Assembly: GCA_964441935.1 (NCBI GenBank)
Contig: CAYTXI010000044.1
Location: 1 to 20,193, forward strand
DNA from: JBBDMC01 sp964441935
GTDB lineage: Bacteria > Pseudomonadota > Alphaproteobacteria > Rhizobiales > Kaistiaceae
Direction of reading: 5' to 3'
Length of the DNA stretch: 20,193 nt
Positions within the stretch are counted from its first letter, which is position 1. Each line of letters begins with the position of its first letter. The translations under genes and the position numbers were made by a program. The notes below the pieces were generated by a model that saw nothing but the letters and a program-made list of their open reading frames with translations, made no database searches and was not told the origin of the DNA. Of the stretch, positions 7,540-12,366 are shown piece after piece.

Positions 7540-7857
7540 GCTGAACCAATATTCACTTGCCCGCGCACTGGGCGCGAATCACCGACGTCACAGGTGACCT
7601 TCCACCTCTCCCCGGTGGGGAGAGGTCGGATCGAGCCGAACGAGCGTGAGGGTCGATCCGGGTGAGGGGGTTCTGCCCTATCCGAACAGGTCACAGCCCC
7701 CTCACCCCTTTCGCCCAGGCTCACCTTCGGTTCGCTAAGGCTCAAAGCCCTCTCCCCACCGGGGAGAGGGCAGTTTGCGATTGCTACGACTCAGGGGCTG
7801 CGGTCGAAGCCGGGGCTCCCCACATGGGTGACAGAGACCTCAGCGGAGGATTAGGCG
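7540..7857. other. 318-bp intergenic stretch dominated by a palindromic repeat element
   Basis: No gene is supported here. About half of it is the inverted repeat element described separately (7604-7771). The bases before it (7540-7603) show nothing I can name. The 86 bases after it lead to the small-protein operon and end in a good ribosome site, GGAGGA at 7845-7850. Reading frames crossing the region are composed of repeat sequence and are not credible. Confidence 0.7.
7604..7771. repeat. Composite palindromic repeat element with hairpins at both ends
   Basis: The ends are two perfect hairpins: 7604-7626 (10-bp stem, loop GGT) and 7747-7771 (11-bp stem, loop ACC). The 21 bases 7605-7625 and 7749-7769 are exact reverse complements of each other. 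Inside them, GGGTGAGGGGG (7660-7670) is mirrored by CCCCCTCACCC (7697-7707), and the stretches between are imperfectly complementary, so the whole element can fold on itself around a centre near 7671-7696. The left arm holds a further 8-bp stem, 7627-7634 with 7653-7660. CTCTCCCC/GGGGAGAG plus GGGTGAGGGGG units like this are widespread non-coding intergenic repeats in alphaproteobacteria. No transposase is nearby and I could not confirm target duplications, so mobility is inference. Confidence 0.85.
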
Positions 7858-8106
7858 ATGGCGAGCTTGAAGATTCGGGTGTTCAAAGGCGACAAACAGG
7901 ACCTCGCGACGACCGTGACGATTCCTGGTGGCGTATTGAAGATCGCTTCCAACCTCATTCCCCACAAGGCGGTCAGCGCCCTCAGGGACGAGGGCATCGA
8001 CCTTGAGGAAGTCATCAAACTCTCGGAGAACCCGGAGGCTCACGGCAACCTCGTGGAGATCGAGGATCACCGCAAGGGCGAGCGGGTCGTCATTTCCCTG
8101 GAATAG
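7858..8106 (+). CDS. Small conserved-looking protein of unknown function, first of a three-gene set
   Basis: I cannot name this 82-residue soluble protein. It starts MASLKIRVFKGDKQ, continues TVTIPGGVLKIASNLIPHKAVSALRDEGIDLEEVI and ends GNLVEIEDHRKGERVVISLE, suggesting a beta strand, an amphipathic helix pair and a final beta hairpin. From memory the pattern resembles small proteins with VNLRIPLGLVKLA...IP...GIDLDELL...GKIVDIEDEDGERVEIYIE that accompany SHOCT-like/DUF4097 envelope-stress genes; this is a weak, unverified likeness. The ribosome site GGAGGA is seven bases before the ATG. The next gene starts 15 bp downstream, so an operon with the two-helix membrane protein and the YbjQ protein is likely. 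Confidence 0.78.
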   Translation: MASLKIRVFKGDKQDLATTVTIPGGVLKIASNLIPHKAVSALRDEGIDLEEVIKLSENPEAHGNLVEIEDHRKGERVVISLE

Positions 8107-8121
8107 CGGAGGCGGCCGTTC

Positions 8122-8331
8122 ATGAAGCTCGATACCGTCGCCCTGTGGCTGGTGGTTGCGCTGGCGATTGCGTGGGCCGCGGTCGCGATTGTCGGTCTCG
8201 TGGCGATGTGGCCCTTTGGCCTGATCGGCCTCGTCGTTATCGTCGTTGTCGGGTATCTCATTGTCGGCGTCATTCGGCAGAAGATGGCGAACGCCGAGGA
8301 CGCCTACTACGAGAAGAACGTCGACAAATAG
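8122..8331 (+). CDS. Small inner-membrane protein with two transmembrane helices
   Basis: The 69-residue product is almost entirely two hydrophobic helices, about residues 5-28 and 32-51, joined by a tight turn at MWPFG. It ends in a charged cytoplasmic-type tail, IRQKMANAEDAYYEKNVDK. I see no catalytic or binding motif. The ribosome site GGAGG at 8108-8112 is well placed before the ATG at 8122. It lies 15 bp after the 82-residue gene and 10 bp before the YbjQ gene, so the three are almost certainly one transcript. The position suggests it anchors or partners one of the soluble neighbours at the membrane, which is inference only. Confidence 0.75.
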   Translation: MKLDTVALWLVVALAIAWAAVAIVGLVAMWPFGLIGLVVIVVVGYLIVGVIRQKMANAEDAYYEKNVDK

Positions 8332-8341
8332 GAACCGGCCG

Positions 8342-8662
8342 ATGATCCTGTCGACAATGGAATCGCTGCCGGGCCACCGGATCACCGCCGTTCACGGGGT
8401 CGCGCGCGGTAACACCATCCGGGCGCGACACATCGGATCGGACATCGTGGCGGGCCTGCGCAACCTCGTCGGCGGCGAGGTCACCGAATACACCAAGCTG
8501 ATGGCCGAGGCGCGCGAGCAAGCCCTCGACCGCATGATGCGGGACGCCGAAGGCATGGGCGCCAACGCGGTCGTCGGCATGCGCTTCACCACATCGATGA
8601 TCGCACAGGGCGCGGCCGAGATCCTGGCGTTCGGAACGGCGGTGACGGTGGAGGCGGAGTAG
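8342..8662 (+). CDS. YbjQ/UPF0145 family protein (putative heavy-metal-binding fold)
   Basis: The 106-residue product belongs to the YbjQ family (UPF0145, DUF74), which forms small beta-rich oligomers; the family name suggests metal binding but no function is firmly established. The hallmarks are present: TMESLPGHRITAVHGVARGNTIRARHIGSDI, then the GGEVTEYTKLMAEAREQALDRM helix, GANAVVGMRF and the closing FGTAVTVEAE. The ATG at 8342 is chosen because it sits right before the conserved start and has AGGA upstream; frame extension into the membrane-protein gene is not credible. It is the last gene of the three-gene set and converges with the LuxR-type regulator, with 34 bp between the stop codons. 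Family assignment is firm. Confidence 0.9.
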   Translation: MILSTMESLPGHRITAVHGVARGNTIRARHIGSDIVAGLRNLVGGEVTEYTKLMAEAREQALDRMMRDAEGMGANAVVGMRFTTSMIAQGAAEILAFGTAVTVEAE

Positions 8663-8673
8663 TTCCAGCGCTA

Positions 8674-8688
8674 CGTCTCGACGAGACG
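8674..8688. terminator. Hairpin between convergent genes, terminator-like
   Basis: CGTCTC and GAGACG pair around GAC between the convergent stop codons of the YbjQ gene and the LuxR gene. No T-run follows on either strand, so it is only a candidate bidirectional terminator or processing site. Confidence 0.4.
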
Positions 8689-8696
8689 GGCCGCGC

Positions 8697-9458
8697 TCAG
8701 GCCGGCCGCAGTTGCTGCGACATCCGCGCGGCGGCCGTGCGGTTGGGCACGCCGAGCTTGTCGTAAATGTGCTCCAGATGCTTCTTCACCGTCAGCGGCC
8801 GCGCTCCGAGGATGGTGCCGACCTCCTGGTTCGTCTTGCCCATCGATACCCAGTAGAGCACCTCGCTCTCGCGTCGCGTGAGCGGTGGGGCAGGCGTCGA
8901 CAGGTCTGTCGCCGGCTCCAGCCTTGTCGTCTCGGCCGTCCGCCGGGCGTGTCGATAGGCTGAGACAATGTGGGGTTTCAGCGCTTCCAGGCATGCCGCG
9001 TCGCGATCGTCGAAATCACGCACGCTGCGATTGATCGCGATCCCGACCATGCGCGTCCTGGAGTGCGCAACCGTCAGGCCGAGGTTGAGCCGGAGCTCGG
9101 CCTCGCCGCAGCAGTTGCCGACCATGCCGAGCAACCGCAAGCGGTCGACGAAGGCCGCGAGCGTGGCATCCGCGGTTCGACTTATTCCTTGGGCAACGAT
9201 CGGGTGGTGGGCATAGCGGCGGGCGAGGGCCGCGTACTCAGTGCTCTCCGGCGCCATCCCGGCAATGTCCGGTCGCAGGACGAACCGGCTCGTTCCGTCC
9301 GTGGGGTCGACCTCGTTGTAGCTGATCAGGTCAACGTCAACCACGGTCTGAATGGCATCAACAACGCGCTCGGGAAAGGTCGAATAATCGAGGTCGTTGC
9401 CGAGAATCTCTATTGCGTCCAATACCTTGCGGAAGTCGGTAGCAGTCAGTTTCTCCAT
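8697..9458 (-). CDS. LuxR-family transcriptional regulator (GAF-like sensor plus C-terminal HTH)
   Basis: The 253-residue protein ends in a LuxR/FixJ-type helix-turn-helix at residues 193-253: LTRRESEVLYWVSMGKTNQEVGTILGARPLTVKKHLEHIYDKLGVPNRTAAA (read as consecutive segments), with the expected Glu, Lys-Thr-Asn and Val-Lys-Lys-His positions. The N-terminal 180 residues start MEKLTATDFRKVLDAIEILG and read as a GAF-like input domain; I see neither the aspartate phosphorylation pocket of a response regulator nor a clear acyl-homoserine-lactone pocket. A CC pair (NCCGEAEL) near residues 115-116 could be redox-sensitive, which is speculation. The ATG at 9458 is preceded by AGGG. It diverges from the exported AhpD-like gene across 123 bp holding two inverted repeats, so that gene is its most likely target. 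No luxI is present. Confidence 0.9.
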   Translation of the reverse strand: MEKLTATDFRKVLDAIEILGNDLDYSTFPERVVDAIQTVVDVDLISYNEVDPTDGTSRFVLRPDIAGMAPESTEYAALARRYAHHPIVAQGISRTADATLAAFVDRLRLLGMVGNCCGEAELRLNLGLTVAHSRTRMVGIAINRSVRDFDDRDAACLEALKPHIVSAYRHARRTAETTRLEPATDLSTPAPPLTRRESEVLYWVSMGKTNQEVGTILGARPLTVKKHLEHIYDKLGVPNRTAAARMSQQLRPA

Positions 9459-9471
9459 GGGGGCCCTGTCC

Positions 9472-9487
9472 TACGCCGGTCGGCGTA
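9472..9487. promoter_or_regulatory. Inverted repeat TACGCCG-GT-CGGCGTA, possible LuxR-family operator
   Basis: Perfect 7-bp arms separated by two bases lie 14 bp upstream of the regulator's start codon, in the region shared with the divergent AhpD-like gene. A dyad of this size and position suits a dimeric helix-turn-helix protein and would allow autoregulation. Binding is inferred, not shown. Confidence 0.45.
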
Positions 9488-9524
9488 TTCCCGAACCGAG
9501 CCGAAATCCGGAAGCTCAGCCTAC

Positions 9525-9561
9525 ACCGCCGGGCCATTGAACACACCGTCCATCCGGCGGT
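9525..9561. promoter_or_regulatory. Long-spaced inverted repeat ACCGCCGG ... CCGGCGGT before the AhpD-like gene
   Basis: Two perfect 8-bp arms (9525-9532 and 9554-9561) are separated by 21 bases and end 20 bp before the AhpD-like start codon. It could be a spaced operator pair or, if transcribed, a stem-loop just upstream of the ribosome site GAGGAGAAGG. Confidence 0.4.
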
Positions 9562-9581
9562 CTGACTGAGGAGAAGGCACC

Positions 9582-10055
9582 ATGAAGACGATTGCTCCTG
9601 CACTCCTGGTTTCGTTGGGGTTGCTCGCCGGCGCCGCGTTTGCCGCCGGTCCGGCGAACGCCGAGGACGATACCTACGCCGCGGCCATCAACGACGTCGA
9701 ACAGACGTTCGGGTCCGTGCCAACGTTCCTGCAGCAAATGCCCAAGGCCGGGTTCGCCGGCGCTTGGCAGCAACTGAAGGCGCTCGAGTTCAGCGAAGAC
9801 ACGGCGCTGCCGGCCAAGACCAAGGCGCTGATCGCGCTCGCCGTCGTGTCCCAGATCCCATGTGTCTACTGCATCTGGGCCGATACCGCCTCCGCGCGGC
9901 AGGCGGGAGCGACCGACGAGGAAATCGGCGAGGCGGTCGCCGTGGCGGCGACGGAACGCTACTGGAGCACGATGCTCAACGGCCTCCAGGTCGACTTCGA
10001 GACGTTCAAGCAGGAACTCGGACCGCTCATGGGTGTCGAGGCGGCTGCCAAGTAG
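9582..10055 (+). CDS. Exported AhpD-like / carboxymuconolactone decarboxylase-family protein
   Basis: The 157-residue product has a Sec signal peptide (MKTIAPALLVSLGLLAG, likely cut after ANA near residue 27), so it should be periplasmic. The mature part matches the CMD/AhpD helical family: LPAKTKALIALAVVSQIPCVYCIWADTASARQAG followed by ATDEEIGEAVAVAA. The redox pair Cys94-x-x-Cys97 is present, but the His that AhpD has four residues after the second Cys is Asp101 here. Known AhpD is a cytoplasmic alkylhydroperoxidase reduced through a lipoyl partner, so an exported version would need another electron donor. The ribosome site GAGGAGAAGG precedes the ATG at 9582. It diverges from the LuxR-type regulator and is followed by a hairpin and the converging ubiG. 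Family is firm; peroxidase activity is inferred. Confidence 0.88.
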   Translation: MKTIAPALLVSLGLLAGAAFAAGPANAEDDTYAAAINDVEQTFGSVPTFLQQMPKAGFAGAWQQLKALEFSEDTALPAKTKALIALAVVSQIPCVYCIWADTASARQAGATDEEIGEAVAVAATERYWSTMLNGLQVDFETFKQELGPLMGVEAAAK

Positions 10056-10067
10056 CGGTCAGTCCCA

Positions 10068-10087
10068 GCCGACGCGCCGCCGTCGGC
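10068..10087. terminator. Hairpin after the AhpD-like gene, terminator-like
   Basis: GCCGACG (10068-10074) and CGTCGGC (10081-10087) form a perfect 7-bp stem with a six-base loop, 12 bp after the stop codon at 10055 and before the converging ubiG. There is no T-run, so the terminator role is tentative. Confidence 0.4.
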
Positions 10088-10125
10088 CGGGGTGCCGGTT
10101 GCGTCGCGCGGGGGAGGGTCAAATG

Positions 10126-10169
10126 CCTCACCGCCGCCGTGGCTCCAATGCGCCGCGGTGACGGTGAGG
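10126..10169. terminator. Inverted repeat overlapping the 3' end of ubiG
   Basis: CCTCACCG (10126-10133) and CGGTGAGG (10162-10169) are perfect 8-bp arms enclosing further GC-rich complementarity. The element includes the ubiG stop codon (TCA at 10128-10130) and its last dozen codons. It may be the original ubiG terminator now read through by the coding frame. Confidence 0.4.
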
Positions 10170-10934
10170 ACTCCGCCTCGTGGCGGCCGGACTCGTCGCG
10201 GCCATCATGTAATTCACGTCCATGTCGGTGGTCAGCCGCCATTCGTCCGCTAGCGGGGCGTACATGACGCCGGTCTCGGCCATCACCGTCAGCCCAGCGG
10301 CGCGGAGGGCGGTGGAGAGTTCCGACGGCGTCACCAGCTTGTCATAGGTGTGGGTGCCGCGTGGCAGCCAGCCGAGGACGTACTCGGCGCCGACGATCGC
10401 CAGCAAGAACGCCTTCATGGTGCGGTTGATGGTCGAGGCGACGATCAGGCCGCCGGGCTTCACCAGCGACGCGGCAGTGGCGACGAAGCTCTCGACATCG
10501 GTCACGTGCTCGACCACCTCGAGGATCGTCACCACGTCGAATTGCTCGCCGACCTCGGCCAAGGCCTCTGCCGTCGTCGCGCGGTAGTCGATGGCAAGAT
10601 CGCCCTCCGCCGCGTGCAGACGCGCCGCGGCGATGATCTCGTCCGACGGGTCGATGCCGACGACGGCGGCGCCCATCCTGGCCAGCGGCTCCGACAGGAT
10701 GCCGGCGCCGCAGCCTATGTCCAGAACGCGAAGGCCGGACAAGGCGGAGGCGTCCTTGGCGTCGCGGCCGAAGCGCTTGCAGATTTCGCCCTTGAGCCAG
10801 GCGAGGCGGGTCGGGTTCAGCCGGTGGAGGGGCCGCATGGGGCCGTCGGCGTCCCACCAGCGCTTGGCGAGCGCGGCGAAGCGGGCGATCTCGGACGGGT
10901 CGACGGTGGTCGGTTGGGGCGAGCGGCGGGGCAT
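10128..10934 (-). CDS. ubiG: Ubiquinone biosynthesis O-methyltransferase UbiG
   Basis: UbiG carries out both O-methylations of ubiquinone synthesis using SAM, at the cytoplasmic face of the inner membrane. The start TTVDPSEIARFAALAKRWWD and PLHRLNPTRLAWL are strongly typical; motif I DIGCGAG is at residues 72-78, followed by GIDPSDEIIAAARLHA, then VVTILEVVEHV and LIVASTINRTMKAFLLAIVGAEYVLGWLPRGTHTYDK (read as consecutive segments). The ATG at 10934 gives 268 residues; upstream extension would run into the lysC start and is not family-like. UbiG normally stops soon after VNYMMAA, but here 22 more residues, rich in Arg, Pro and His, follow and lie partly inside an inverted repeat. It diverges from lysC across 110 bp, a pairing common in alphaproteobacteria. 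Confidence 0.95.
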   Translation of the reverse strand: MPRRSPQPTTVDPSEIARFAALAKRWWDADGPMRPLHRLNPTRLAWLKGEICKRFGRDAKDASALSGLRVLDIGCGAGILSEPLARMGAAVVGIDPSDEIIAAARLHAAEGDLAIDYRATTAEALAEVGEQFDVVTILEVVEHVTDVESFVATAASLVKPGGLIVASTINRTMKAFLLAIVGAEYVLGWLPRGTHTYDKLVTPSELSTALRAAGLTVMAETGVMYAPLADEWRLTTDMDVNYMMAATSPAATRRSPHRHRGALEPRRR

Positions 10935-10991
10935 CGCCGGCAAGTGTAGCGCAAGTCGCACGCCGTTGCGGCCCGGAGGCCAAGCCGGTAT

Positions 10992-11021
10992 GAAGGCGCG
11001 CCTTCTAGCGCGGGGCCCCGC
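10992..11021. promoter_or_regulatory. Two adjacent perfect palindromes in the ubiG-lysC divergent promoter region
   Basis: GAAGGCGCGCCTTC (10992-11005, 14 bp) and GCGGGGCCCCGC (11010-11021, 12 bp) have no spacer within each palindrome and lie four bases apart, ending 23 bp before the lysC ATG. Loopless palindromes suit binding of protein dimers better than RNA hairpins. Which gene they control is unknown. Confidence 0.45.
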
Positions 11022-11044
11022 TCGACCGGCGGACCAAGTGGATA

Positions 11045-12289
11045 ATGGCACGACTCGTCATGAAATTCGGCGGCACCTCGGTCGCCGACATCCGGCACGT
11101 CCGCAACGTCGCCCGCCACATCAGGCGCGAGGTCGCGGCCGGCCATGAGGTCGCGGTGGTGGTGTCGGCGATGGCCGGCACCACCAACCAGCTCGTGGCG
11201 TGGACGCGGGAGACGGCGGCCATCCACGACGCCCGCGAGTACGACACCGTGGTCGCCGCCGGCGAGCAGATCACCTCCGGACTGCTGGCGATTGCGCTGC
11301 AGGCGATCGGCGTCGACGCGCGTTCCTGGCAGGGCTGGCAGATACCGATCCGCACCGACGACGCACACGGGGCGGCGCGAATCGCCGGGATCAACGGCGA
11401 GGTGGTCATCCGGCGGCTCGCCGCCGGCCAGGTAGCGGTGGTCTCCGGCTTCCAGGGGGTCGCCCCAGACAACCGGGTGGCCACGCTCGGCCGCGGCGGC
11501 TCCGATACCAGCGCGGTAGCGCTCGCCGCGGCGGTCCACGCGGAGCGCTGCGACATCTACACCGATGTCGACGGCGTCTACACCTCCGATCCAAGGATCG
11601 TGCAGAAGGCGCGCCGACTGTCGAAAATCTCTTACGAAGAAATGCTGGAAATGGCGTCACTCGGGGCCAAAGTCCTGCAGGTGCGCTCGGTCCAGCTGGC
11701 CATGGTGCACGGCGTCAGGATCTTCGTGCGCTCGAGCTTCGACGATCCGGACGCGCCCAACGCGGGCGACCCGCCGGGAACCCTGATTTGCGACGAGGAA
11801 GAGATCGTGGAACAGAAGATCGTCAGCGGCATCGCCTACTCCAAGGACGAGGCCGAGATTTCGCTCAGACGTGTGGCCGACAAGCCCGGCGTCGCCGCTG
11901 CGGTGTTCGGACCGCTGTCGGCCGCCAACATTAACGTCGACATGATCGTCCAGAACATCTCGGAGGACGGCACGCTCGCCGACCTTACCTTCACCGTGCC
12001 GATCGCCGACTACGAACGCTCGCGCGGGGTGCTGGAAGACGCCCGCGAGGCGATCGGCTACCAGGTCATGCAGGGCTCCACCGAGATCGCCAAGATCTCG
12101 GTGATCGGCATCGGCATGCGCAGCCACGCCGGGGTCGCGGCGGACTGCTTCCAGGCGCTGGCGGCCAAGGGCATCAACATCCGGGCGATCACGACGTCCG
12201 AAATCAAGATATCGGTGTTGATCGACGCGCCCTACACCGAGCTTGCGGTACGGACTTTGCATTCGTTATACGGGCTAGACAACGATTGA
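11045..12289 (+). CDS. lysC: Aspartate kinase LysC
   Basis: Aspartokinase phosphorylates L-aspartate, the first step to lysine, threonine, methionine and diaminopimelate for peptidoglycan. The 414-residue protein has the N-terminal kinase signature VMKFGGTSVAD (Lys7 to Ser12), VVVSAMAGTTNQLV, the conserved GRGGSDTSAVALAAA and YTDVDGVYTSDPRIV. Two ACT regulatory domains follow from about residue 265: VSGIAYSKDEAEISL...KPGVAAAVFGPL and ISVIGIGMRSHAGVAADCFQAL, ending IDAPYTELAVRTLHSLYG, so feedback inhibition by lysine and/or threonine is expected. The ATG at 11045 precedes MARLVMKFGG directly; the ribosome site is weak. I see no lysine riboswitch in the 110-bp leader region, so control must be by protein or feedback. 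Confidence 0.96.
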   Translation: MARLVMKFGGTSVADIRHVRNVARHIRREVAAGHEVAVVVSAMAGTTNQLVAWTRETAAIHDAREYDTVVAAGEQITSGLLAIALQAIGVDARSWQGWQIPIRTDDAHGAARIAGINGEVVIRRLAAGQVAVVSGFQGVAPDNRVATLGRGGSDTSAVALAAAVHAERCDIYTDVDGVYTSDPRIVQKARRLSKISYEEMLEMASLGAKVLQVRSVQLAMVHGVRIFVRSSFDDPDAPNAGDPPGTLICDEEEIVEQKIVSGIAYSKDEAEISLRRVADKPGVAAAVFGPLSAANINVDMIVQNISEDGTLADLTFTVPIADYERSRGVLEDAREAIGYQVMQGSTEIAKISVIGIGMRSHAGVAADCFQALAAKGINIRAITTSEIKISVLIDAPYTELAVRTLHSLYGLDND

Positions 12290-12291
12290 CC

Positions 12292-12309
12292 GGCGCGCCC
12301 GCGCGCGCC
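12292..12309. other. GC-only hairpin between lysC and ptsP
   Basis: GGCGCGC (12292-12298) and GCGCGCC (12303-12309) form a perfect stem around CCGC, two bases after the lysC stop. No T-run follows. It could damp read-through into ptsP or protect the lysC mRNA end. Confidence 0.4.
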
Positions 12310-12366
12310 GCCAGGCGCCGGCGGTCATAGGCTAGCCGCCAAAAGCGTCCCCGGAGATAGCGGATT

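Noticed and set aside
7662..8006. Plus-strand frame across the palindromic element into the 82-residue gene
   Set aside because: Half of it is repeat DNA, and it overlaps a well supported gene in another frame.
8697..9458. Quorum-sensing acyl-homoserine-lactone receptor
   Set aside because: The C-terminal HTH is LuxR-type, but the N-terminal part shows no clear autoinducer-pocket pattern and no luxI is nearby.
10935..11044. Lysine riboswitch before lysC
   Set aside because: The leader is too short and shows palindromes rather than the long multi-stem lysine aptamer.
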